Shown here: piece by piece, positions 1 through 6,837 of the stretch
How positions within the stretch are numbered: the first letter of the stretch is position 1
How the letters are laid out: each line of letters begins with the position of its first letter
NCBI RefSeq assembly: GCF_001584325.1
Contig: NZ_LSAZ01000012.1
Span: forward strand, 1 to 32,002
Source: Bacillus nakamurai
Lineage (GTDB): Bacteria; Bacillota; Bacilli; Bacillales; Bacillaceae
Direction of reading: 5' to 3'
DNA: 32,002 nt
Made by a program: the position numbers and the translations under genes
Notes under the pieces: generated by a model
Told to the model about the DNA's origin: nothing
What the model saw: only the letters and a program-made list of their open reading frames with translations
Database searches by the model: none

Positions 1-137
1 ATGATTTGCTGGTCTTGTCTGTCGGAGACTCTTTCCAAAGCGCTTACGCGTTGTTCGAGCGTCTTTTGCTCCCCCTTAAATACAGTGAATTCATGTTGTA
101 TCTGGTTCATATCTGGTACCTCCGTCACTTTTGACAT
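1..137 (-). CDS. xhlA: XhlA-like holin-associated protein, N-terminal part (cut by window edge)
   Basis: The first 45 codons are visible and the gene runs off the window. The start is an ATG at 137, preceded by AGGGGGG about 7 bases upstream. The visible part is a polar, heptad-like helix rich in Glu, Gln and Arg that ends in RQDQQI. This is what the N-terminal coiled coil of the XhlA/haemolysin-XhlA family looks like before its C-terminal membrane segment. In PBSX, XhlA works with the holin XhlB and the amidase XlyA in host lysis, and it directly follows xkdX as it does here. The membrane segment lies outside the window, so the family call rests on the helix and on gene order. Confidence 0.75.
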   Translation of the reverse strand, partial: MSKVTEVPDMNQIQHEFTVFKGEQKTLEQRVSALERVSDRQDQQI

Positions 138-156
138 TAGTACGCCCCCCTTTTAT

Positions 157-180
157 CTATCTCATACGTTTCACCTCCTT
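157..180 (-). promoter_or_regulatory. Near-perfect ribosome site feeding a two-codon ORF ahead of xhlA
   Basis: Minus-strand AAGGAGGTGA (171-180) is an almost complete complement of the 16S 3' end. It is followed at normal spacing by ATG AGA TAG (165-157), that is Met-Arg-stop. xhlA has its own weaker ribosome site 20 bases further on. This may be a leader mini-ORF or the remnant of an older xhlA start. Confidence 0.5.
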
Positions 181-191
181 CGAGGCAAAAT

Positions 192-214
192 AAAAAAGCC
201 TTATTTATTGGCTT
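192..214 (-). terminator. Weak terminator-like hairpin after xkdX
   Basis: On the minus strand AAGCC (214-210) and GGCTT (200-196) form a 5-bp stem with a 9-base loop, followed by a run of six T. The xkdX stop codon lies in the loop. The stem is short, so at most it would be a partial terminator between the tail genes and the lysis genes. Confidence 0.35.
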
Positions 215-395
215 CTGTTTGTTCCTCGTATGGTTGCCCTGTTACTTCCTGAAACTGATCCGGTGTAACATATGCAGCCGCCACACCCTCTTTCATATCT
301 TTGACGGTACAATCGTTAAAACCCATTGCCTGCTTTACCATTGCTGTTGTCGCCCACTTGTAGAACAAGGCATATACCCAGAAATTAAGATTCAC
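201..395 (-). CDS. xkdX: XkdX family tail protein
   Basis: The protein has 64 residues from a GTG start at 395, which overlaps the end of the upstream xkdW-like gene by 11 bp; GGGGGA precedes it. The N-terminal FWVYALFYKWATTAMVKQAM, followed by NDCT and then TPDQFQEVTG, is the characteristic pattern of the short XkdX family found at the end of tail operons in Bacillus, Listeria and related phages. Its biochemical role is not known; position suggests a fibre- or baseplate-associated protein. It is the last tail gene before the lysis cassette, and a weak hairpin follows its stop. Confidence 0.85.
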   Translation of the reverse strand: MNLNFWVYALFYKWATTAMVKQAMGFNDCTVKDMKEGVAAAYVTPDQFQEVTGQPYEEQTEANK

Positions 396-849
396 TGGTC
401 ATTCCCCCTTCCAATTCCAATACTTTAAGCTTTAAGGCGGCAAGCTGTTCGCCCATTGACATATTTACTGCTTCAGCCTGCTTTCGTGCTAGGATTTCAT
501 TTGTAAGCTGCACCCCTAGAGCTTGCTGGCCTTCTTCAGCTTGCTTTCTTGCAAGCTCTTCGGCTGATAGTTGTTGCCCAATCCTATAAAGCTGATCTTT
601 TACTGGATCAGGTTCGGTAACTATCTCTTTTTTCAAGCTGTCTTTATATTCTTGATCAGCCGTTTCGATCCAAGTATTCTTTTCTTTATCAAATTTAGGC
701 CGCCACATTCCCGCGCCATCAGCCGATAATGGAGGAATGTCCGTAGCGTTATCAGGCATGTCGTACTCTCCGGTTTCCGGATCGAATGATAATTCAACAG
801 GCTTTCCAATATAAATATTGTCGCTTCCGTAAGGGAATATCAGTTTCAT
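385..849 (-). CDS. xkdW: XkdW-like tail protein with coiled-coil C-terminus
   Basis: The protein has 154 residues, with an ATG at 849 behind AAGGAAGGTGATTTC. The N-terminal half (about 1-65) is compact and carries the FDPETGEYDMP and WRPKFDKEKNTWIE stretches seen in short phage proteins encoded beside tail fibres, which often bind or help fold the fibre. The rest (about 80-150) is a helical region with two related segments, LSAEELARKQAEEGQQ and TNEILARKQAEAVNM, probably an oligomerising coiled coil. It sits between the fibre gene and xkdX exactly as xkdW does in PBSX. Function (fibre accessory or chaperone) is inferred from position. Confidence 0.7.
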   Translation of the reverse strand: MKLIFPYGSDNIYIGKPVELSFDPETGEYDMPDNATDIPPLSADGAGMWRPKFDKEKNTWIETADQEYKDSLKKEIVTEPDPVKDQLYRIGQQLSAEELARKQAEEGQQALGVQLTNEILARKQAEAVNMSMGEQLAALKLKVLELEGGMTSES

Positions 850-867
850 GAAATCACCTTCCTTTCT

Positions 868-2445
868 TTAAGTCAGTGGAATATTAATGTCGATATAGTA
901 ACCGTTGACCTTTGATTCTGTTGTTGCCATGACACCAGTGATTTTCATGTCGCCAGAAGCGTATACAATTATCTTGCTGTATCCAGTTGTTCCACTAGTT
1001 GCAACCAATTTCACCACTCCTTTACTTGGAGCGCAGGAAGTAGGTATGCTGCCGAAGACTATTTCCCTGTCAGTAAGAACATGACCATTCAAGTGAAGCG
1101 TATTTCCTACTTTTCGATATTGTACAGGGCGGTCCCCTGTTTTAGCTCCGTTTTTGTACGTCACATCCAACCAAGGAATATCAATGTCAGTAACAAGCTC
1201 CCGCCAACCTGTAAATTCACCTTCCTTGTGAATTGTTGAAATCCATGTACGGTTATCATAAGAGCGTGTGGCAACTATTTTTTTCAATCCTTGCGGGGGA
1301 GCCAAGTCAGCAGGCACATCTGATATATCATAATAATACCAAGCAGAATCATCATCACCAGGATGGTTTAAAACGCCGGCTCCGAAATAAAAGCCTGTCG
1401 GATAATCAAAAAGGTTCTGCCCCTTCATTATTTTTATTCGTTGCCCGTCTTGTGTCGTCAGGGGATAGAGTTGCCCACCATTCCATTTATCCTTCTCGCT
1501 TTTGGTAACATGTAAATCGGCTTTATTTGCGTGGGCGTCGACTTTCTTTTGAGCGCCTTCTGAGGTTTCAATTTGAACCCAATCAGACCATCCTGAAGCT
1601 TTAAGAGTTTTCCGCCACGTTCCTCCGGAATAGTCCATTGCCAAAGCCTCACCATAAGTTTTGGTACCGATATACAAGCCTCTAGTAGAAAGTGATGGTG
1701 TATTAACGCCCGTATTAGCGGTGTAAAAGAAAAAGGATTGATCGAGTTCATCCACAATTTGATGAAAGTCTAGGCCATCTTGTATGCTTGCTAGATATTT
1801 CCCTTGATCGTCGGTGAGTTTTTTTAATTGCCCGCCATTCCATTTGTCCCTTTCCACTTGAGAAATGTGGCGAATGCCGTTGTTATCATGTTGGCGAAAT
1901 GCATAATAGTCGGCCTGCTTTACATTATCAACGTTGCTAAGCCCGACTTGATCCTTTGTTACCTCATGAGGGTTGTCTCTCCGGGCAGCCAGTTCATCGG
2001 TATATGCCTTTGCATTCATTTCAGCCGTATCAGCTTTGTTTTTCGCTCCTGTTGTCGTTTCCTTCGCATTCCAGTTTGAGCGCTCTGTGGCTGTAATATG
2101 GCGGTCATTATCCTTTGTATGGGCGTCAAAATCTGCTTTGGAAGCCTGCTGTACATTGTCAACGTTACCGAGCCCCACTTGTGCTTTTGTTGTCTTGTGC
2201 GGGTTGTCAGTCCGTTTTTCATGCTTGTCAGTATAAGCTTTGGCATCAGATACAGCTGAAGAAACATCTTCTTTCGTTGCTCCGATCGTTTGCAACTCTT
2301 TCAGAGCCTGATAGGCCGTATATTGATACCAGTTAAACCAATCCGCCGGCGGGTGGTCCATCGGCTTATACCCTTGATCAATGGACGTTTGCGGCGGCCG
2401 CTGTCCGGGATTCCCCCATTCTGGCAATTCTTTTGTAAAAGGCAT
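868..2445 (-). CDS. xkdV: Tail fibre protein (XkdV-like) with tail-fibre repeats
   Basis: The preferred start is the ATG at 2445, because AAGGAG lies 10 bases before it; a GTG at 2454 sits too close to that site. The protein has 525 residues. The N-terminal 50 residues (PFTKELPEWGNPGQRPPQ, then DHPPADWFNWYQY) are the baseplate-attachment type. Two phage tail-fibre repeats follow at about 80-131 and 159-209, each with NPHxxTKxQVGLxNVDNVxQ and ending in ER(S/D)xWN. A third, partial copy (KSEKDKWNGGQ) lies near 320. The C-terminal third is beta-rich and has no recognisable enzyme motif; it is the likely receptor-binding tip. A four-base-scale gap separates it from xkdU. Confidence 0.88.
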   Translation of the reverse strand: MPFTKELPEWGNPGQRPPQTSIDQGYKPMDHPPADWFNWYQYTAYQALKELQTIGATKEDVSSAVSDAKAYTDKHEKRTDNPHKTTKAQVGLGNVDNVQQASKADFDAHTKDNDRHITATERSNWNAKETTTGAKNKADTAEMNAKAYTDELAARRDNPHEVTKDQVGLSNVDNVKQADYYAFRQHDNNGIRHISQVERDKWNGGQLKKLTDDQGKYLASIQDGLDFHQIVDELDQSFFFYTANTGVNTPSLSTRGLYIGTKTYGEALAMDYSGGTWRKTLKASGWSDWVQIETSEGAQKKVDAHANKADLHVTKSEKDKWNGGQLYPLTTQDGQRIKIMKGQNLFDYPTGFYFGAGVLNHPGDDDSAWYYYDISDVPADLAPPQGLKKIVATRSYDNRTWISTIHKEGEFTGWRELVTDIDIPWLDVTYKNGAKTGDRPVQYRKVGNTLHLNGHVLTDREIVFGSIPTSCAPSKGVVKLVATSGTTGYSKIIVYASGDMKITGVMATTESKVNGYYIDINIPLT

Positions 2446-2459
2446 ATGCTTCACACTCC

Positions 2460-3089
2460 TTAAATTGGTAACGGGTAATCATCTTCAGGCCGGAAGATGC
2501 CTCCCAGGGTCCCGCCGTCTTTTCCATCAGAAGAAAACCCGTATTCGCTTGTTTCTATCGTGTCCGCTAAAGAGGAAAAACGGAAAGTCCCGTTTAAATC
2601 CACATAGGCTACTCGAACACCCGCAGCCACTGTTTTCTGAACAATGTTTGAAAATTGTGTTTCACTCATTCCGACTTTACTTAACGCTTCTATCGGTGCT
2701 TTTTTCACAATGATTGCAGCTGGTTCATCTTGATTGTTCTCCTTGCTGCTTACAATGTTTATCTCACTCGGCTTGCAGTTCAATGTTTTCGCCAACGCTT
2801 CAATAATCCGGTTTGTTGTCCCGTCTGAGGCATTCCGGGCGACCTTTCCACGAATGAGCACACGGTATATTTCATCAGTGGCCCGGCCACGGTCTTGGGC
2901 CACGTTATCACCGAGAAGGTCCAGCGATTTGCCGCGCGCTGCGTCAATATCCCGCCATTGTTCCGCGGTTGTCAGTGAATTTTTTAACGCTGTCAATTGT
3001 TCATCTACAATTAAAAAAAGCTTCCCGATATTGCTCTTTTCGTCTTTCAAGAACGCATCAGTAAGCTTTCCTATTAAATCTTTGATCAT
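2460..3089 (-). CDS. xkdU: XkdU-like baseplate protein (DUF2313/YmfQ type)
   Basis: The protein has 209 residues. Its ATG overlaps the xkdT stop (ATGA), so translation is probably coupled. The N-terminal segment WRDIDAARGKSLDLLGDNVAQDRGRATDEIYRVLIRGK closely fits the tail-protein-I/XkdU pattern. The C-terminal end (FRFSSLADTIETSEYGFSSDG) is the usual link to the fibre. In contractile tails this protein caps the baseplate wedge and anchors the fibre. The neighbours, xkdT upstream and the fibre gene downstream, match that job. Confidence 0.85.
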   Translation of the reverse strand: MIKDLIGKLTDAFLKDEKSNIGKLFLIVDEQLTALKNSLTTAEQWRDIDAARGKSLDLLGDNVAQDRGRATDEIYRVLIRGKVARNASDGTTNRIIEALAKTLNCKPSEINIVSSKENNQDEPAAIIVKKAPIEALSKVGMSETQFSNIVQKTVAAGVRVAYVDLNGTFRFSSLADTIETSEYGFSSDGKDGGTLGGIFRPEDDYPLPI

Positions 3090-4261
3090 GTCAAGTTCAC
3101 CACTATTTCGGAGAAATGTACTTGTGCAACTTCTTTCGGTTCAATTGTGATATTTGACTGACCGAGAGCCGCCGCATCCTTCCCGATTTGTATAGTCACG
3201 TCTGAAACCCCGTTCACCTGATATACAGCGTTGAAAAGCTGAGACAAAATAACATCGTCCCCCATCTGCGAGCCGGTAAAAGATGAACCATTCTCGTCAA
3301 TCCCGCCAATTTTATAAACAAGATTGTTTTTGATTTGGCTCACGCCATCGGCAGGGAATGAAGCATTTGTTTTTAAATCCAACTGCACATAGATTTTCAC
3401 TTCTTTCGCAAAATCGAATTTAACATCATGATCCAGACCGCTTGCATCTGTGATGATAACCGATTGTTCCCCAACAGTTTCAATACCGGCTGCCACGCTA
3501 TCAAACAGAGCTTGAGCCACGTCTCCTTTTGTTCCCCCGAGAACATAAGCGTGAATGCTTTTCGGTGGGTTTCCATCCGCATCCGTTTGCATGGTATTGT
3601 TTGCGACTATATTCGCTGAACGCACACCTGAAACAGCAAGTAGCGCCGCAACAATGCCGCCATTCGTAGAAGCAGAACTGCCCTCAACTGACTTTTTAAT
3701 TCGCGCCCGAAATTCCGGATCAGATTCCTCATCAGTGCCTCCGGCAGCAGCTTCCGGATTATTCACGGAATAAACGCCTTCTAACGTCTCAGCCTGTACG
3801 GTGATGGTGTTTGCCGCGACATTGTTAATAATCCCTTTAGACAGTGACACGGCCGCCCCTGAGCCCGTTCCATCATCCCCGATTACAACGTCTTCAATTA
3901 GTTCAAAATAAATACCGGATTCCGTTGTATATTGGGTTTGCTCTTCTATGACAAAACCGGGTTCCCCGGTAAAAAACAGAGTTGTGACCGCCTCGGCTGC
4001 CGGCTCCCGGCTTATTCCGAAATTGCTTCCCAACCTGTCCAACTGAACACCCTCTGACTTACTAACAAAGCCGCTATTATATACCCTCTCAGCAATGTCC
4101 CAAATTCCTGCTAAAAACCAAGCGAAAATACGTAGGATAATGCCTAATGGCGTTTTGCTTGATGTGTTTATATCTTCGCCAAACAGCTCCTTCGCTTTGT
4201 CCTCCATACTATCAAGAAGCTCCGCATAGGTCTGCCGCTGGAATCCTGTTTCATCAAGCAA
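3086..4261 (-). CDS. xkdT: Baseplate J-like wedge protein (XkdT)
   Basis: The likely start is TTG at 4261, giving MLDETGFQRQTYAELL. A GGGGGG ribosome site sits 8 bases upstream and the start overlaps the xkdS stop. An in-frame ATG at 4294 exists but has poorly placed upstream sequence. About 391 residues remain. GVQLDRLGSNFGISREPA, the glycine-rich GGTDEESDPEFRARI segment and the later SGVRSANIVANN stretch are hallmarks of the baseplate J/gp47 family, which forms the wedge of contractile baseplates. The C-terminal part (VSDVTIQIG) is typical. Its position between xkdS (gp25-like) and xkdU supports the call. Confidence 0.93.
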   Translation of the reverse strand: MLDETGFQRQTYAELLDSMEDKAKELFGEDINTSSKTPLGIILRIFAWFLAGIWDIAERVYNSGFVSKSEGVQLDRLGSNFGISREPAAEAVTTLFFTGEPGFVIEEQTQYTTESGIYFELIEDVVIGDDGTGSGAAVSLSKGIINNVAANTITVQAETLEGVYSVNNPEAAAGGTDEESDPEFRARIKKSVEGSSASTNGGIVAALLAVSGVRSANIVANNTMQTDADGNPPKSIHAYVLGGTKGDVAQALFDSVAAGIETVGEQSVIITDASGLDHDVKFDFAKEVKIYVQLDLKTNASFPADGVSQIKNNLVYKIGGIDENGSSFTGSQMGDDVILSQLFNAVYQVNGVSDVTIQIGKDAAALGQSNITIEPKEVAQVHFSEIVVNLT

Positions 4262-4610
4262 GATTAACACCCCCCAATTCGATTGTTTGGTCATCCTCTT
4301 TCTTCATTTTTAAGTGGACAGATAGGTTTCGTGTCTCTTTATCATGAGAAAACTCAATTGATTCAACGCTCGCAATGCGCTCGTCTTGTGTCACAGCATT
4401 AATAATGTCGTATTGCGCCTCTTCTTGGTCAAAACCTTTCCCGACAATGTTACTTCGATCCAATCCGAAATGTTCATCCAGAGTAAATTCCCCTAACCTT
4501 GTTTTTAAGGTTAATTCGACTGATTGAGCAATTTCCTCGTTCCCTTCGACCATCTGAAGAGTGCCGTTTTCAAAACACAGATCACCGTCAACAAGCTTGA
4601 GCGTTTTCAT
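4254..4610 (-). CDS. xkdS: XkdS baseplate protein (DUF2634, gp25-like)
   Basis: The start is the ATG at 4610, which overlaps the xkdR stop as ATGA and has AGGAG about 10 bases upstream; a longer frame begins with GTG at 4619. The protein has 118 residues. KTRLGEFTLDEHFGLDRSNIVGK, followed by an acidic helix and a beta-strand ending in SVHLKMKKED, matches the DUF2634 group. That group is related to the T4 gp25 wedge protein that links sheath contraction to the baseplate. The start of xkdT overlaps its end by 8 bp. Confidence 0.9.
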   Translation of the reverse strand: MKTLKLVDGDLCFENGTLQMVEGNEEIAQSVELTLKTRLGEFTLDEHFGLDRSNIVGKGFDQEEAQYDIINAVTQDERIASVESIEFSHDKETRNLSVHLKMKKEDDQTIELGGVNLA

Positions 4611-4954
4611 CCTTCCCACACTCCTATGACAACCGGATCATTGATACTGTGCGTTCGGCGGGAATCAGGATCAAACGTTTTGTTTCCATCCAAGTTATCA
4701 AGGGATCTTTCAGCGAATGAAACAAAGACCGAGGAACCGACCTTTATATCAGGCTCAACATGCTTTAAAACTGGTGCGTGTTCGATCAAAGGGTATTCAT
4801 GAAGGTATTCACCATCATTCGTAAGAAACAACAATTGCAGGTCAGCAGTATGCTTCTCCGCATTGTATTTCACAACGCGAGCCGGGGCCAGTGTATGGAT
4901 GGATAGTTTGATTCTTTTCTCAAAAGCATCGAAAAACCTCGTCGCTTTACTCAT
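4607..4954 (-). CDS. xkdR: XkdR baseplate protein (DUF2577)
   Basis: The start is the ATG at 4954 in a TAATG overlap with the xkdQ stop, with AAGGTGAT just before it. A longer frame from 4969 would place the ribosome site inside the coding part. The protein has 115 residues. The central section is OB-like and beta-rich (VVKYNAEKHTADLQLLFLTNDGEY through SSVFVSFAERSLDN). The PDSRRTHSINDPVVIGV ending is the usual DUF2577 C-terminus. The family lies between the hub (XkdQ) and the gp25-like protein in PBSX-type tails and is thought to form part of the central spike or hub. Confidence 0.87.
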   Translation of the reverse strand: MSKATRFFDAFEKRIKLSIHTLAPARVVKYNAEKHTADLQLLFLTNDGEYLHEYPLIEHAPVLKHVEPDIKVGSSVFVSFAERSLDNLDGNKTFDPDSRRTHSINDPVVIGVWEG

Positions 4955-5922
4955 TACATCACCTTGCATTCTGTGAAAAAGTCTCTTCCATCAAACGAAT
5001 GGGTGCCTTCTTTCACTCGATATTTTCCTTTTGCTGTTTTGCTGTTGATTTCAATAATTGAAGCAACAGCGATACGGTGCTGAAGAAGACACTTCACCTT
5101 GTAACCTTTGAAATCATCTTCTTCGACTTGCTCAGGTGTCTCAATAAGCCCGGTGGCCTCTTCTAATTTGAAACGTTCATCATCGCCCTGATTAAGTGGA
5201 CGAATTACCGGTTTCCCCCGTCGATAGTACATAACGGCTCCGGCATCATGTATGACTTCCTCTAAATTATTTTCTATTAAGCCAGTCACCCGGTAACCTT
5301 TTTTGTACACCTTATTTTTCGGCAGGATAATGTTTTTCACTTTAATCCCGAGAACGCGCAGCAGTTTATCTACAATTTGCCTCGAAGTGGTTCCGGCTTT
5401 AAAAGTAATCTTCATGTATCGTTTTCGATACCTAACCTCTTCCCGCGTCCCGTAATTCCTGACAGTCTTGTACGTTCGCCCGTTCTTATCTTTCCTGACA
5501 GTAACAACCGGCTTTGCAAGCTTATATCTTTTTTTGACGTAATATTTCTCAGCCGGATCAGCATTGGCAGTTGTCACTTTCATATGGGTATAATCGTCGC
5601 CGTCTTTTGAATAAATCGACGTTACCTTATCCAAACCGTTCCAGTTATTCAGAACCTTTGTCACTTTGCCAATCGTCAAAACGCCGTAATCGTCTCGATA
5701 CCCAGCCTGAACCGTTATTGTGCTGCCTTTTTTGATTTTGTTAATTGAATCTTTGCTGAGATTGTAAATCTCAACTTTAGTTTCATTGGGTTTGAAATCA
5801 TCGTCGAAGGGCACTTCAAAATGAATTTCTAAGTCCTTGTAATCAAATGTGATCTGCGAACTGCCGTTATCAATGGTTACCTTGACGACCCGGCCAAACA
5901 GCTTTTTATTCGTCGTCGCCAA
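4954..5922 (-). CDS. xkdQ: XkdQ-like baseplate hub protein
   Basis: The start is uncertain. TTG at 5922 has GGAGG nine bases upstream, whereas ATG at 5928 has it only three bases away, so TTG is preferred (about 322 residues). The N-terminal beta domain (FDYKDLEIHFEVPFDDD through VEIYNLSKDSINKIKKGS and VQAGYRDDYGVLTIGKV) and the C-terminal section (HDAGAVMYYRRGKPVIRP through GYKVKCLLQHRI) match the XkdQ/gp27-like hub group. That group trimerises under the tail tube and carries the spike. A lysine-rich insertion (about 128-180) is unusually basic. It overlaps the plug gene by 17 bp upstream and shares one base with xkdR downstream. Confidence 0.87.
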   Translation of the reverse strand: MATTNKKLFGRVVKVTIDNGSSQITFDYKDLEIHFEVPFDDDFKPNETKVEIYNLSKDSINKIKKGSTITVQAGYRDDYGVLTIGKVTKVLNNWNGLDKVTSIYSKDGDDYTHMKVTTANADPAEKYYVKKRYKLAKPVVTVRKDKNGRTYKTVRNYGTREEVRYRKRYMKITFKAGTTSRQIVDKLLRVLGIKVKNIILPKNKVYKKGYRVTGLIENNLEEVIHDAGAVMYYRRGKPVIRPLNQGDDERFKLEEATGLIETPEQVEEDDFKGYKVKCLLQHRIAVASIIEINSKTAKGKYRVKEGTHSFDGRDFFTECKVM

Positions 5923-6265
5923 TGTCATCTCCCTCCGATCCGTCAGCTACATCATCAATATAAAGAAACACGGTTTCCATGAAGTTCTTATATGTAACCC
6001 GTGTTTCTGAATTTGATTCATCTAAAGGGATAAGGGCGGGGGCCGGCAGATTTTCATTTACAATATCAGTCCACAGAGGAACGTTAAGTATAAGCTTCTC
6101 GCCCAGCACGATAGGCGTCATATCCTGCTCGTATAAATCCAGCGAAAAACTATCATCGGATTGATTGTAATTTATACGCAGAATAAACGTGTCATCCGCT
6201 AAATCAAATTCGAACTGCTGCGGAATATCCTCTTTATCAAAAGGAATGTAATCCCTCGTAGCCAT
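5906..6265 (-). CDS. Baseplate plug-like protein (Pam3 gp18 type)
   Basis: The protein has 119 residues from an ATG at 6265 behind GGGAGGG. IPFDKEDIPQQFEFDLADDTF, then a beta-rich middle, then EKLILNVPLW match the small plug proteins of simple contractile baseplates. The name comes from cyanophage Pam3 gp18, where the protein closes the hub channel. The last 15 residues are strongly acidic (DGSEGDDIGDDE). PBSX has no gene recognisable by me at this place, so this is a departure from the PBSX order. The family assignment is by pattern only. Confidence 0.75.
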   Translation of the reverse strand: MATRDYIPFDKEDIPQQFEFDLADDTFILRINYNQSDDSFSLDLYEQDMTPIVLGEKLILNVPLWTDIVNENLPAPALIPLDESNSETRVTYKNFMETVFLYIDDVADGSEGDDIGDDE

Positions 6266-6279
6266 TTCCCGTACCCTCC

Positions 6280-6837
6280 CTATTTAATCCGCATCTTTAC
6301 CCCGATAGGTATTCTTCTGTCAGGCCATGGATTGAGACGTCTCAATGCGCTGACAGTAGTTCCGTATTTACGGGCGCAGCCCCAATACGTATCACCCTTT
6401 TTCACCTTGTGATAAACCTTGCTGGATTTTTTTGTGGTTTTTTTCTTGTTGGCCTTTTTCTTTTTTCCGGCTGTTTTCACTTTCTTCTTAACCCACGGGC
6501 TTTTTGCAATACGGATTTCTTGTAAAGAGATTGTTATCGCAAACCCGTTTGTAAATTCCCCTGTATCGCGGTCGATTTTCGTAATGATCACGTCTTTTGC
6601 GACCTTTCGCCCGGTATAGGTTAAGAGATTGCCGGCATATGCCTGCTTTTTTAAATATTCATAGTCGCTGTTTGCCGTCTTCCCAAGTAAATAACCGGAA
6701 ACACTTGTGGTTTCCGGTTTTCTCTGCACATGGTCGGTAATCGGCACGCCTTTTTCAACGGGATAAGATGTGACTTCCACATCCGCCCCGTCTGATTCTT
6801 TTTCGTTAACAAGATTGACCTTCCCAAGCTTCGCCAA
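6280..6837 (-). CDS. xkdP: XkdP-like baseplate protein with C-terminal LysM
   Basis: The protein has 185 residues. The TTG start at 6837 directly follows the tape-measure stop and has GGAGGGGG at 9 bases. The N-terminal domain (1-110) contains ITDHVQRKPETTSVSGYLLG and KIDRDTGEFTNGFAITISLQEIRIA, typical of the tail protein that follows the tape measure. A very lysine-rich linker (about 117-141) leads to a LysM domain (142-185: YHKVKKGDTYWGCARKYGTTVSALRRLNP). LysM binds peptidoglycan or acts as a docking module in XkdP and T4 gp53 relatives, so the protein probably joins the hub to the tube and contacts the cell wall. Confidence 0.88.
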   Translation of the reverse strand: MAKLGKVNLVNEKESDGADVEVTSYPVEKGVPITDHVQRKPETTSVSGYLLGKTANSDYEYLKKQAYAGNLLTYTGRKVAKDVIITKIDRDTGEFTNGFAITISLQEIRIAKSPWVKKKVKTAGKKKKANKKKTTKKSSKVYHKVKKGDTYWGCARKYGTTVSALRRLNPWPDRRIPIGVKMRIK

